A stretch of DNA of 64,000 nt, from positions 3,059,445-3,123,444 of the forward strand of contig NC_089276.1 in the NCBI RefSeq assembly GCF_963678975.1, given 5' to 3'. The position numbers were made by a program, and so were the translations under genes. This stretch comes from Dysidea avara (taxonomy: Eukaryota > Porifera > Demospongiae > Dictyoceratida > Dysideidae). Position 1 is the stretch's first letter. Each line of letters starts with the position of its first letter. Shown here in pieces: positions 32,623 through 43,443 of this stretch. The notes under the pieces were generated by a model. That model was not told the DNA's origin. It saw only the letters and a program-made list of their open reading frames with translations, and did no database searches.

Positions 32623-35600
32623 CTGCTACAGGGGCATTGTGTATTCTGCCACCACATCGTATGAGGTTACTCTTGTCAAGGAACAATCTCAGCTGCTTAA
32701 CCAGTGTAGGGCAATGGTGCTTGCTCCTCTTCATCAAATAGGAGAGTTCCTCCTTGAAACATGAGTGCTGGCTACTTGAGATCCAGAGCTTCTTAGCTGC
32801 CTGCAATTCAGAAGCACTCAAGGGTCCACTTAGTCTAGTGTGTTGTCGAAACAAATTGTGAGTAAACCTCAAAACATATGCAGTTACAGCTAACAACTTG
32901 TAGATGTTACTATGGCGTGTGATGGTGACAACATTTGAAATACCTGTAGTAATGCTGGCGTCATCTTCTGGTGTAGTCACTTCTACCTCCTCCTCAGCTT
33001 CTGCTATGTTGATGTGTAGAATACCTGTTGGCAACCACTTGGGCCATTCAGATTCTGATGGTAACCAGCAGGGACCTTGAAGCCACAACTGTGAAGAAAA
33101 TAACTGCTGGGCTGATATGCCCCTTGTAAGTAGGTCAGCTGGGTTGTCTGATGTTGGAGTAAATGACCACATCTTAGGTGGGAAGGAGTTGACAATTTCA
33201 GTGACACGGTGATTGATAAATGGCTTTGAACTGGTCTGTTTGTAAATCCAATACAGCACAATTTGGCTATCAGTCCATAGGTGAGTATTGGTAGACAGAT
33301 TGTAACTATGTAGTGAAGACTTGACAAAGTTAGCTAGTCGAGAAGCCATTACTGCAGCCATTAACTCTAGTTTGGGTAGTGTAACAGTCCTGGTAGGAGC
33401 AACTCGGCTCTTGGACATCACTAAACAGACCTCGCCCTGCTGACATAAGTACACTACTGTGCCATAAGCTTTGGTGCTGGCATCTGAAAACACATACATG
33501 TTACAAGTATTGTACCTCCGATTAGATGGTGTGAAGTAGGGTCTTGGTATTGTTAGCTTGGGTAACTCAAACAAGTCAGCAAGAATACCGATCCATCTGT
33601 CTCTGATATCAGTTGGTAGAGGCTCATCCCAAGAGAGCTTGCTTTGCCAAATATCTTGAAGTAGTATCTTGGCCTTAATTGTAATGGGTGTAGCCCATCC
33701 TAGAGGATCATAGATTTGTGAGGATGTTTGCAACACGTCTCTCTTGGTAAGTAGACTTGTGTTAGTGGACAACTTCTTTGGGGAGAGTGACAAAGTATCA
33801 GTTGCTATGTTCCACTGTAACCCCAAAATTCCAACTGTTGTGCTAGGATCTCCTGTCTTCTCTTTGGCTACAAGTTCTTGGAGCTGTTGACTGTTAGAGG
33901 ACCACGACCGCAGATTAAACTTTGCCTTACCCATGATTGTTCTAGCTTGAGTGTAGTACTGTACTACTTCCTCCTCTGTATCACAGCCTGACAAAATATT
34001 ATCTACGTATAGATTCTCTTTCATATCATCAGCTATGGGTGAAGGCGTATTGTTTAGATGTAGATTAAGAACAGCAGCAAGCATGAAGGGGGAACTACAG
34101 GAGCCAAATGGTACAACTGCAAAGCGGTATGCCTGAAACTTGCTGTCTGGTTTATCTGGTAGCTTTGGCCATAGGAAGCGAGTAAAGTTCCGATCATCAT
34201 TATGCAACTGAACATGTAAGAAGGCCTTCTCGATGTCTGTAGAAAGCGCATAATTATGATTACGGAATCTGAGTAAGATGGCACAAAGGTTATTAAGGAA
34301 TGGAGGCCCCACCATCAAACAGTCATTGAGACTAGGAGAATTTGAATGTTCTCTACAGCTACAGTCGTATACGATACGAATAGGTGTTGTGGTGGAATCC
34401 TTCTTCACAGGGCGATGTGGTAAATAGTGTGTATTGTTGGTACTGTGATCATTAATCCTCTCAATAAATCCACGTCTCTCTTGTTCCAGTATTATCTCAT
34501 CATAGATCTTCAAGAGTTGTGGAGTACCCCTTAACTTGTTGAGCAGGTGAGTTGTTCTCTTCTGACAAATGGCAAAATTTGATGGTAAGAATGGTCTGTC
34601 TTCCTTCCATGGGAATCTTGCTACATACATTCCTGTGGGTGACTGATAAACACAAGTATCTTGGTATGTCTGTAGGAATGATGAGTCAGATGATTTGTCA
34701 CTGGTAGTGCCAATTGCTTCTACTGACCAGAATTGTTCTAGATCTGGTGCTTCTGGAGTAGGTACTGCTGAAGTGAGTTGTAAAAGAACTGACGATGATG
34801 ATTCTAGAAGTGGAGAAGGTACTGGTCCTGACAGCAAATAGCCCAGCTTGGATTGCTGAGCTGTGGGACCGTCTCCTCTGACTATGTGATCTTGGATAAA
34901 TGTCCAATAATAGTCGGTCCCAATGAGGATGGAAATCTTGAATTGATGGTTGGAGGTTACTGGGTGTGCCAACTTGAGACCTTGTAAATACGACATGTTT
35001 CTGACCGAAGAGTTGATTGAGCTTTGAATAGGAGCTGCTATTGATGGTATAACCAGAACTGATATTGGAATAACTTCACCGGATATCGTCTCAATCTCTA
35101 CAGTTGCCACACCAAGCTCTTGGTATGAAGCTGTAGTAGTGCCAAAGGATGCTAGTGCCATTCCTTGTGTTGAAGTCGGCTGAATGCACAGTTCAGTGGC
35201 AAGTTCAGCAGAAATAAATGAGCGTTGAGCTCCTTCATCGAATAAGATGTTGGCCTGTGTCTTGATGGAGCCAGCAATAACAGGGGTAACAGCTGTCTTC
35301 AATAAACAAGTATAGTTGTGGGAGTGACTATTAAGTGCTGAAGTAAGCAGACCAGCTGTTGTGGCAGGGACAACTTGAACATCAGATGATGCACCACCTT
35401 GGTTACTGCTTCTGCTGTCATTGGGTCTAGGTGTCTCACTGCTGCACAGACTTGTGTGATGTCGTTTCTTGCATTTCTTGCAGCGAAATCTGGATGTGCA
35501 TTGAGAGATCTTATGATGGCCCAAACAGTTAAAACACAAGTTTTCCTTCTTAACTATGTCAATCCGTGCTTGCTGATCTGTTGTAACACAGGAGTGTGAA

Positions 35601-37000
35601 GGATGTGGGCCCTTACAAAAGACACAAGCTGTACTTTTCTTAGTACCTGAGTGAGAACCTGGGGAATTGCTCTTGGATCCAACATAAAATGTCGCTGTGC
35701 TTCTGGAGGAAGCATGTAAATCTGTTGGTTGGTAACCAGATTCAAGAACTCTGATCTCTTTCAAAATAGCTGCTGTCAAATCGTCAAACGTCCACTCAGT
35801 ATTTGCCTGTTCTCGTGCAAGATTTCTTCTAATCTCTGCAGGGAGCTTCTTCAATATAACTGACACCATTATATCACCATACGAGTCCTTCGACTTCCCC
35901 AAAGAAGCAAGTGCCCTTGTGTGTGTTGCAACTGTGTCATAAAGCAGACGGAGACTGGTAAGGCTTGTAGTAGCATTAGGCATATCTAACAGGACTTGCA
36001 TGTGTGCATTGATCAGTTTGTGGGGCTGTCCAAATCTCTCTTCAAGTAGTGCAACTGAATGCTGGTAGTTCAGCTCTGTGAGTGGAAGACCTGCTATGGC
36101 TCTTGCAGCGTCTCCTTGTAACTGGGCCTTCAAGTAGTTAAACTTTTGTATACCACCTAAGGCAGGATTTGTGTGCACTGCTGCATTGAATGAGTCCCAG
36201 AAAGTTTGCCAGCTTAAGGGGTCTCCAGAGAAAGTAGGCAATGTGAGCTTAGGGAGACGACTGTTAGCTGATTGTAAGGAGGCATGTACATGGCTTCTCT
36301 GTTCTGGGGTGGTAATAGAGCTATGACTTGAAAGGTTTGTTGTACTTGTAATAGTGGTCTCTGGTAACATTGGAAGTGCTAAAGAATTAAGACTTGCTGT
36401 GGTGTTTGTAGCAGGCACTAGAGAAGGTAACAGCAGCGGGGTAACGAGTGGCACTGTTGTGACTGTGGCATTGCTGCTTGCTGTTGGTTGAGTTGCTAGA
36501 CTAACACTGGACGGTATTGGGGCACTACTAACAATGGTTGATACAGTCTGGTGTGTAGAGTTTAACAGTGGACTAGCTTCTAGTGATAGTGTAGTGGCTG
36601 AGCTCATAGGTTGTATATGTGGATTTGATAGTAATGGACCCATCTCAGTTGATGGTTGAGTGGTGGGGTTTATCAATGTATGTGGCTTTACACTGTTCTT
36701 ATTTAGCTCTATAAACCTCTTCACCTTAGCAATCTTATCCCTGATTGAGTCCTCGAGTTCTCCAGCTTCGATCATAGCCTCAGTGAGCTCCTCAGGTTCC
36801 TTAATCAGCGTGGTGATCCGTTCATCTAGCTCAGCGATCTTAGTCTGTTTGCTGCTCAGTTGTTCGACGGCAGTAGTCAAGGTTGTGATAGTATAATCGT
36901 CGGTCTCGGAGTTAAACAAGTCGTCAATCTTATTGTAGAGCCTCGTGACGTGTGACTTGTAGGCCTTCCGGGAAGCTTGAAGGCGTGTTAGGTCCTCCAT
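32573..37000 (-). CDS. gag-pol: BEL/Pao Gag-Pol polyprotein (1,475 residues)
   Basis: In order it shows an N-terminal helical segment; an S/T-rich linker; the DUF1759-type gag region (LPTFSGDPLSWQTFWDSF, about residues 250-420); CCHC-like knuckles (CVFCKGPHPSHSC, CFNCLGHHKISQC, CKKCKKRHHTSLC, about residues 470-540); a DUF1758-type aspartic protease (ILFDEGAQRSFIS, with D-E-G in place of the common D-S-G); a Pao-type RT with ALSTDIEKAFLHV and YVDN in place of YVDD; and the RNase H region (FSDASTKAYGTVVYL). Domain order is complete for BEL/Pao. The frame ends prematurely at 32573 after a C7 run, where integrase continues in another frame. The first ATG (37000) lies about 200 bp after the LTR. 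Confidence 0.92.
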   Translation of the reverse strand: MEDLTRLQASRKAYKSHVTRLYNKIDDLFNSETDDYTITTLTTAVEQLSSKQTKIAELDERITTLIKEPEELTEAMIEAGELEDSIRDKIAKVKRFIELNKNSVKPHTLINPTTQPSTEMGPLLSNPHIQPMSSATTLSLEASPLLNSTHQTVSTIVSSAPIPSSVSLATQPTASSNATVTTVPLVTPLLLPSLVPATNTTASLNSLALPMLPETTITSTTNLSSHSSITTPEQRSHVHASLQSANSRLPKLTLPTFSGDPLSWQTFWDSFNAAVHTNPALGGIQKFNYLKAQLQGDAARAIAGLPLTELNYQHSVALLEERFGQPHKLINAHMQVLLDMPNATTSLTSLRLLYDTVATHTRALASLGKSKDSYGDIMVSVILKKLPAEIRRNLAREQANTEWTFDDLTAAILKEIRVLESGYQPTDLHASSRSTATFYVGSKSNSPGSHSGTKKSTACVFCKGPHPSHSCVTTDQQARIDIVKKENLCFNCLGHHKISQCTSRFRCKKCKKRHHTSLCSSETPRPNDSRSSNQGGASSDVQVVPATTAGLLTSALNSHSHNYTCLLKTAVTPVIAGSIKTQANILFDEGAQRSFISAELATELCIQPTSTQGMALASFGTTTASYQELGVATVEIETISGEVIPISVLVIPSIAAPIQSSINSSVRNMSYLQGLKLAHPVTSNHQFKISILIGTDYYWTFIQDHIVRGDGPTAQQSKLGYLLSGPVPSPLLESSSSVLLQLTSAVPTPEAPDLEQFWSVEAIGTTSDKSSDSSFLQTYQDTCVYQSPTGMYVARFPWKEDRPFLPSNFAICQKRTTHLLNKLRGTPQLLKIYDEIILEQERRGFIERINDHSTNNTHYLPHRPVKKDSTTTPIRIVYDCSCREHSNSPSLNDCLMVGPPFLNNLCAILLRFRNHNYALSTDIEKAFLHVQLHNDDRNFTRFLWPKLPDKPDSKFQAYRFAVVPFGSCSSPFMLAAVLNLHLNNTPSPIADDMKENLYVDNILSGCDTEEEVVQYYTQARTIMGKAKFNLRSWSSNSQQLQELVAKEKTGDPSTTVGILGLQWNIATDTLSLSPKKLSTNTSLLTKRDVLQTSSQIYDPLGWATPITIKAKILLQDIWQSKLSWDEPLPTDIRDRWIGILADLFELPKLTIPRPYFTPSNRRYNTCNMYVFSDASTKAYGTVVYLCQQGEVCLVMSKSRVAPTRTVTLPKLELMAAVMASRLANFVKSSLHSYNLSTNTHLWTDSQIVLYWIYKQTSSKPFINHRVTEIVNSFPPKMWSFTPTSDNPADLLTRGISAQQLFSSQLWLQGPCWLPSESEWPKWLPTGILHINIAEAEEEVEVTTPEDDASITTGISNVVTITRHSNIYKLLAVTAYVLRFTHNLFRQHTRLSGPLSASELQAAKKLWISSSQHSCFKEELSYLMKRSKHHCPTLVKQLRLFLDKSNLIRCGGRIHNAPVADAAKFPILLPPQTLTD

Positions 37001-37181
37001 CAGAATGATTCGCTAAAACGACAGGAACAAAAAAAAAAACAGTACTGACAGTTAACGAAGCTTGCCTTAAATGGTACCGTTAACTGCTAGGCAGTCTGCC
37101 ACGGTACCACGACTTCTGGCGGTGTACGGTGAAGTAAGAGTCCCGGTCGAGGGTAGAGTCAGCTGCGTCAGCAAATCACTC

Positions 37182-37200
37182 CCACTGGTCCACAGCACCA
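37182..37200 (-). promoter_or_regulatory. Primer binding site of BEL/Pao
   Basis: In the element's orientation TGGTGCTGTGGACCAGT starts five bases after the 5' LTR end, as expected for tRNA-primed reverse transcription. The tRNA was not identified. Confidence 0.6.
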
Positions 37201-37205
37201 AACAA

Positions 37206-37401
37206 TATCTGAAAACGTTCGCGATCAGGACCGTAACGAACTGAAACTATCCCGGATTGCCGTGATGTCGACGGATTCCCTTCAGCTCGAGCATACACAA
37301 CACATGCCACAGTATTCTCACGTGATTAAACATTACATAATACATTCTAAATAGTACACACTAATTCTAAATAATAAGCGCTATATAACCTGTTCTCTAC
37401 A
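37206..37401 (-). repeat. 5' LTR of BEL/Pao
   Basis: In the element's orientation it runs from TGTAGAGAACAGGTTATATA to TTTTCAGATA. The upper boundary is fixed by the TSD ACCCT (37402-37406), which is also found at 18287-18291. A TATATA motif lies about 14 bp from the start, and a run with CACGTGA lies inside. Confidence 0.9.
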
Positions 37402-37415
37402 ACCCTATATATGGT

Positions 37416-38169
37416 CACATTTCGTTTTTTTTTTTCTGGATTAATAACTTATTACAATTACAAACAACTATTACAACTACATAAACTACAGCTAGCTACA
37501 GGGGAAACTATTACTAGCGGAAAAGGGGATTGTCATCATCATCCAAGCCCTGAAGGGCCCATTGGGCCTTGAGAGCAACCTAACAGATGGTCACCATAGT
37601 TATCGATGGTAGAAAGACAGGTACACAAAGGAGAGAACGGAAACAAAGAAACACCCAACCATATACGTAATCCGGCCAATAACAAATTCAGGCCCAGAGA
37701 TAGCCAAACCCAGACTGACTCGAGGAATAGCTTTGAGCCAGCCACTACTTGTGCCAGAAGGGTGTGACAAAGCAGTGGCTGGCTCATTACGTTATTTTGA
37801 CCAATACGGTCTATGTTACTCACATGGTAGGTTACGAGGTTTTACTAGACCAGGCCAGTCTAGGTTTCTTCCTCTCGGGTTTCATCGAGGTGAGCTTTGA
37901 GGGCACTCGGGGCGTTACTCTCTCTACTTTGAAGCAGAGCGTATTTCTATGACCATGGTGTGGGTTGAAATTGCACCGAGGTTAGTTGTAGAGCTGATTA
38001 TCACGTGTGGCCTTCATCCATAGATATACAGGTTAATACTCTTTAATATTGTGGGGCTACCTCTGCTTTCAAACGTTTGTTTCCATGGGTCTATGTCAAG
38101 GGCTGCTTTCCTGGTCATCAGACAGTAGATTGGAAGTAAGTTATTTCATGTGTCAGTGCACACACCATG
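37416..38169 (-). pseudogene. Non-LTR retrotransposon RT C-terminal relic within host flank
   Basis: On the minus strand around 37700-37545 the reading RIWLGVSLF, then CTCLSTIDNYGDHLLGCSQGP matches the Cys/His C-terminal region seen in some LINE proteins (W-L-G-x-P, C-x-C, G-D-H-x-L-x-C). The rest of the interval shows no gene. Confidence 0.55.
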
Positions 38170-38177
38170 GTTGTATT

Positions 38178-38532
38178 CTAGTCTCGCGTAGCCAGACCAC
38201 TACTTTTCTTTTGTGTGGGCGTTTAGAAAAGTAGGGTCTGGTACACCTGCATTAAGAATTCTGTATAAAGTTCCACTGCAGTCAGGGTGAATGTTGATTG
38301 CTGCTGCCCTAAACTTCTTAGACCTGTTAAAAGTGCAGCCTGATCGTTGCGTACCACTGTAGCTGAAGGGCGTGCATGATGCCTAAGAAGTTTAGGGCTT
38401 CGCCAATCAGCAGCAATCAACATTCACCTTGACTGCAGTGGAACGTTACACAGAATTCTTAATGCAGGTGTACCAGACCCTACTTTTCCCAATGCCCACA
38501 CAAAAAGTAGTGGTCTGGCCACGCAAGACTAG
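38178..38532. mobile_element. 355-bp palindromic hAT-type MITE
   Basis: TIRs start CTAGTCTCGCGTAGCCAGAC and end with its imperfect reverse complement. Most of the element is one long inverted repeat (for example GAATGTTGATTGCTGCTG against CAGCAGCAATCAACATTC). The 8-bp TSD GTTGTATT lies at 38170-38177 and 38533-38540. There is no coding capacity. Confidence 0.88.
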
Positions 38533-38540
38533 GTTGTATT

Positions 38541-39367
38541 CTGGGTTCAAATATAGTAGTAGCCTGGGCATCTGCAACCTGAATTGTTGTCTGTTTTGTG
38601 TACATAGTGATGTCTGTAGTGCGCATCCATCCATTTAGCAAGTGTATCGCAGGTCTTAAGTGGTAATGCATGAGAGTCAGGTGGGACTTTGGATGCCAAC
38701 ATCTTCACCTCTGAGATAAGCAGTGCTGGTACCATCACAGGAAGATTGTCTACAGTGACTCATTGAGTATGCACATGGATAGGGCATGTCCCTGTAACTA
38801 CGTAATTAATACAGCTTGCACATGCCAAAAGCACCAGCCTGGTAATAGTGAGGCAATGTTTCTCCAGCATTAATACCCAGTTGTTGTTGTTGTGCAAGAA
38901 ACTGTTCTCACTTTGTCACCTTTAAGTGGGGGGCTGCATGGTGTCAACTGAGGAAGCATCCAGAAGAGGTTGGTCACCATGGCATTCGATTACACAACCA
39001 AACGTTTTTCCATGTGTTAAACCTTGTGTAACAGATAGGAAAGCAATGCGAGAAGACCCGTAAGGGCCCTGGGACACACTGGTGTGGATGTATGATAGAG
39101 GAGGTGTCAATGTTCAATTAGTTCAACACGTGAGGTCATTAGATGAATCAAAATTTCTAGGTATTTTGAATTCTGAGTCCACTGTAGACATATTGACTAG
39201 ATTGAAGTTTATGTACGCAGATTGGTCTGACCATAATACTTTTTTTATAAGTGTTATTTTTTATGATACCTAACAGAGTCTGTGTCATGTGGCGTAATTG
39301 GAGTTTGCCATAATTTTTCTCTAATTTACATTGTACATGTACGAATGTAGTTGTAGTAATATGTATG

Positions 39368-39435
<68 letters not shown>

Positions 39436-40080
39436 TGTGTGTGTGTACATGCGTGTGTGATATAAAAACCAGACAACACTATACGGTGTACTTACTGTGA
39501 CAATGCAAGGAGTACTGGCTTAAGATTATGATTGTGGCTTTGGTGTGTGTTTGGATAATTGTATGGGTGTACTTTCTTAAAAATGTATTAACAGATGCAG
39601 CTATGCGATGGTACTTAGCGAGTACCAGAAGCCCATAAGCACCCCAAGGAGCAAAGCAGTGTTTCAAGCAAATCAGTGTGCAGATATCAATGTTTGTGCC
39701 TTGCAGCCCCTGTAAGTATGACTGTGCAAATCAGTGTTTCTGTTATTAGATATAGCTATTTAACATATTTCAGTGTGTATAACTGTTGGCCAATTGTATA
39801 ATTCTTACTGTGTGTGCTTCAATATTAAAAGCTACTTTCCTAACGTAGCCACCCGGTTAATAAAAAGTCAGGAGTTTTGTTCCTATTTTGAGTAGGCGTG
39901 TCAGAGGTGCTAGCTATGTAAGTTTGAACTCCGTCTAATTTAGTTTTATCCTTTTTGTATTATGCAATGATTTGACATATAGAAACAACTGTTACCATGC
40001 GTTGGACATGATGGGTCTATGATTGCGTCAAGCACCAAAATTCTTATGTGAGTTATGTCAATAGTGTATGCATGTGAGTC
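38541..40080. other. Gene-poor stretch with a TG microsatellite
   Basis: A nearly pure (TG)n tract occupies 39373-39446. No open frame in the rest looks protein-like. Confidence 0.6.
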
Positions 40081-40082
40081 AT

Positions 40083-40294
40083 ACTGTATAGAGGAAAACT
40101 TTGGCAGGGGTAAACTCAGGCAAATAGCAAGCTAAATTACATTTAACGAAATAAAGTTTGGCGAATTTAAGCTCAATATGTTTAGCTATAAAGATGCTAA
40201 TCTGAGGTGCTACGAGTAATTTGCGGGTTAAACGCTGTAGCAAATCGCCAAATACACCAAAGATTTTCCCTGCCAAAGTTTCCCTCTATACAGT
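40083..40294. mobile_element. 212-bp MITE with ACTGTATAGAGG ends
   Basis: ACTGTATAGAGGAAAACTTT at the left pairs with AAAGTTTCCCTCTATACAGT at the right. GGCAGGG/CCCTGCC and ATTTGGCGA-like inner matches extend the inverted repeat. The target duplication is unclear. Confidence 0.75.
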
Positions 40295-40559
40295 GTTTGC
40301 TGGGGAGCAGGGTCATGTTTATATGTGTAGACACATACACTAGATTGCTTGTCTGACAGTGTCTGTAGCAACTGTTTAGCAACCGTAAAAGGGAGTAGAC
40401 AACACAATTACCATTACATATATACATTGTAAAATATGCTGCAAGTAGTAATTTTATAATGCTATACTGTAGTATATACATACAATCTATCGTATTGAAT
40501 TGTAGTTGAACAAAACTATTTTGTAAACACACATGTATTTCTGTAAAGAATTGCAGTGC

Positions 40560-40618
40560 ATGTGTGTATGTGTGTGTGTGCATGCGCGTGTGTGAGTGTG
40601 TGTGTGTGTGTGTGTGTA
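40560..40618. repeat. TG microsatellite
   Basis: (TG)n with CATGCGCG interruptions. Confidence 0.9.
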
Positions 40619-40975
40619 TATTAAAACTAAAAATGTTGATCGACTCAGTGTACGTAGTTGACATCCATTGTTTTGTTCTGTTCACACACTTGGCTCCCAT
40701 ACATGTATAGTGTGGATAGAATCCTACACACATTTACATTGAGTTATGTGTCCATTTGTCATATTTTTCACCACTGACTGGATTGTAAAATGTGTTAAAA
40801 GCCATTCATGCATGACACGATCTGGTCTTACATACGTGCTTTGTGAACTAAAGTTTTAAATGTATTCCTACTGTGTCCGCTGCATTTTCTATCTCTGTTA
40901 ATGTTTAGACACTTGTAAATACGTTTCTGTGAAGTAATTTTTAATACTACTTTATTTTATTTATTTAGGTAAGAC

Positions 40976-41110
40976 AGCATCAGCCAGTGAATGACTGCTT
41001 TTTTCCCCCAGCTATGTCCTGGTACAATTTATACCTGGTTTAGCTGGGTGCTGTGAGTGACTAGAGCAATGGGAGTGAAATTCTTGTTCAAAGAAACAAC
41101 AGTAGCGGTG
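40976..41110 (-). repeat. SINE fragment related to 12985-13268
   Basis: It shares CCCCAGCTATG, CCTGGT, AGCTGGGT, GAGCAATG and a TTCTTGTTCAAAGAAACAAC stretch with the SINE bodies at 12437-12735 and 12985-13268. The copy is divergent. Confidence 0.45.
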
Positions 41111-41279
41111 AGTCTCCCACATTTTGTAAGGTGTATTGTGTCAATAATTTATGAGCGACTAAGTGATAAAGTGAACATGACATTTTGAATGTCTGTTTGC
41201 AGTAGGTGTACATCATATCAATGATATGGATTGGCTAACCAACTAGTAATTTATATACCTCCTTTTGCTACATAGCTAC

Positions 41280-41400
41280 AGCAGAATGTTTCTATTGTGG
41301 ACACTTTGGTACCCAGAATTTTGAGATAAAACTGTAGAGGAAAGACTGGCCTATTTTTCTATTGTGTCCTTAATTTGGAGAGTTTGTAAGAGTGGTTTTT
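41280..41400. repeat. Relic of the MITE family found at 28054
   Basis: It shares TTTCTATTGTGGACACTTTG, ACCCAGAATTTT, CTATTGTGTCCTTAATT and AGAGTTTGTAAGAG with 28054-28227, in the same order. Confidence 0.5.
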
Positions 41401-41879
41401 AGGCAGCAACGTATATTTTGATAATCCGTTTAGCTACCTGTTTAGGTTGTGTTGTGGTAAGTGTGTATGTACGTACGGCTGTATCAGGGTTGAAACTGGG
41501 TCACTACTGCTGACCTGGACGACCCACTGATCTGAACTGACCCTGATCTTATCTGGTTTTAAACCAAGGTGTACGTTGAGAGCAATAGTTTTGGTGCTCC
41601 ACCAGCTAGGGTAGGTAAGTTAATTCACGATTGGTTAGTGGTCATGTAAGTCTACAGATAATAAAACACAGGTAGGTGTGGCTTAGTGCATGCCTGCAGA
41701 CTTCAACAGACCTTTCTGAAAATGAGTGTGGCTCCAGGTATATCTACAGACATTCCCATGCATTCCCTATAAGTAAGCATGGTTAAGTATGAAACTGGAC
41801 TGCAGCAAAGGTGGATTAGACTATGATGCATAAATATTAATACTAGTTTGTTTAGTTTTGTTAAAGCATACAACTAGCT
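41401..41879. other. No recognisable feature
   Basis: Neither strand shows a coherent open frame or repeat end in this interval. Confidence 0.4.
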
Positions 41880-42752
41880 ATAAACGTGTGACTGTTCTAT
41901 TAGGGTTACTGCTGTATTAGAGTATCTCAAGTCAGCCTGCAAAAGATGTGTGCTTGCCCAAAAAGGGTGTGTTCATTGTGGTTTCGATCAATTATTAGAC
42001 TAGAGTATCTCGAATCAGCCTACCAACGTGAAGGTGTGTGGTCACAAATACAGCTAGCATAAAAGGGGCGTGGTCTCAATCGATAGATCGATATACGTAG
42101 AATAAAGAATGGGCGTGATCTTGTGACCTATCGTGGAGTACCGGTACCTCCATACAGTAGTGTACTCTAAGCACCTTAAATAATTTTGTGGCGTCTATTA
42201 TGCTGCTTAAAGAAAGTGTTGATATGGAAAATTAACGTCTCAATATGGTTTCGTTGGATGAAGAAGACAAGCAGCCTGATTGAAGATAAAAGAAAAGACA
42301 AAGCAAAGCACACAGGGCGTACACTCGTCGGAACCCCAAAAGGCGCATCCCACCAGTGAGTTTGTTGTTGTAGCGTAAAATGGTGACTGTGCACTGCTTC
42401 GTTTGGGCTCTAGACTTGCAACTGTGGTCAGTGAGTGAGGCAGTCAGGCAGTGATACTAAAATTGGAGTTTTTGGCGATTTTTAAAATTTTTATATCCAG
42501 CCACCTGTAAGTGTTTTGTTGTATTTAATGCTGTTTTATGTATTATATGGACTGGTACTATTCTGTAAAGGTAGTTTTCGCCGCATACAATGTCTATAGG
42601 ATGATTTTTAAAGGCGCAATTTTGGATGGTGCGCGAAACATTCACTACAGTCCCTACTTAAACAGTACGACTGTACCGTTTGATATGTGCACATATGGCT
42701 GCTTGTACACTGTATATTTATATAAGGTTTGCATTTTGTTATTGCACAACTT
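41880..42752. repeat. Long dispersed repeat, copy 1
   Basis: Matches 61905-63560 over most of its length (for example GAAAGTGTTGATATGGAAAA, TTGGATGAAGAAGACAAG, GAACCCCAAAAGG, CACCTGTAAGTGTTTTGTT). It contains the undisturbed TTAA (42658-42661) that is the target of the element at 62885 in copy 2. A short frame MVSLDEEDKQPD is present in copy 1 only. Function unknown. Confidence 0.75.
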
Positions 42753-43324
42753 CAGAGTTGGGGTCGTTACACTAAAAATGTAACTAGTTACATATTACTT
42801 GTTACTTTTACGCGATGTAGTGCACTACAGTTACATATTACTTACTGAAAAAAGTAACAAGTTACACATTACCCGCTACTCTGAGGGCTGTTACTAGTAA
42901 TAATATTACATATTACATTTGTTTGTCACAAACTATAAAGTAAGTCCAATCTTCTAAATACAAGTTACCAGCCTACAACTACAAGTGACATGAGCGAGAC
43001 ACGTGTTTCTCTGGTGTAGTTCAGCCACAAATGCATACTTTGTTGTTGTATCTTGGCCTCAAGGGCACTCCCCATACACTATCATTCTTTGTCCATGCCT
43101 ATAATGCTATCTCCAGTCTTGTCTGGACCCAAAATGCAATCACGTGCCTGGATACAATGCTCCTTAAAAGGAAGTAACGCATTACATTCGTTACAATTTC
43201 TGGATGTAATATCCGTTACATATTACTCGCTACGTTGTCATGTAACATGTTATATTACTCGTTACTGTAAAAGTAATATTATTACGTAACGCGTTACATT
43301 TGTAATGCATTACCCCCAACTCTG
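42753..43324. mobile_element. 572-bp hAT-like MITE rich in GTTAC
   Basis: The left end CAGAGTTGGGGTCGTTAC and right end GTAATGCATTACCCCCAACTCTG form TIRs. Inside, TAACNNGTTAC-type motifs repeat in both orientations. CAGAGTTGGG ends are typical of widespread hAT MITEs (family knowledge). It sits at the right edge of the dispersed repeat copy 1. I could not see a clean TSD. Confidence 0.75.
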
Positions 43325-43443
43325 GTTATAGTTATATCCTGTTATGAGGGTGATATCATTGTTATTACGCAAATCTGAGATGGAGCCGAGGACAAGTGTA
43401 ATAACAATGTTATCATCTGGGTATACAGGATATAACTATTTTA
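43325..43443. repeat. Short palindromic element
   Basis: TAGTTATATCCTGTTATGAG pairs with its approximate complement ending in CAGGATATAACTA; TGTTATTAC against GTAATAACA lies further in. A related ATCCCAGTGCG motif occurs just after it and at 44818-44828 in inverted form. Confidence 0.6.

Larger units (their letters stand above)
18292..37401 (-). mobile_element. BEL/Pao retrotransposon, carrying nested MULE and P elements
   Basis: The native element is the minus-strand unit 31064-37401 (6,338 bp) plus ten displaced LTR bases at 18292-18301. LTRs of 196 bp lie at 37206-37401 (5') and 31064-31259 (3') and appear to differ at a single position, so the insertion is young. The TSD ACCCT flanks it at 18287-18291 and 37402-37406. 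The 12.8-kb MULE entered the last 10 bp of the 3' LTR and duplicated them. The coding region encodes gag-protease-RT-RNase H-integrase with one frameshift and one stop codon. Confidence 0.9.

Noticed and set aside
34054-34284. Minus-strand short open frames inside the BEL/Pao polyprotein
   Set aside because: They are alternate-frame shadows of the gag-pol reading frame.
39157-39450. Open frame rich in T-H
   Set aside because: It is a translation of the (TG)n tract.
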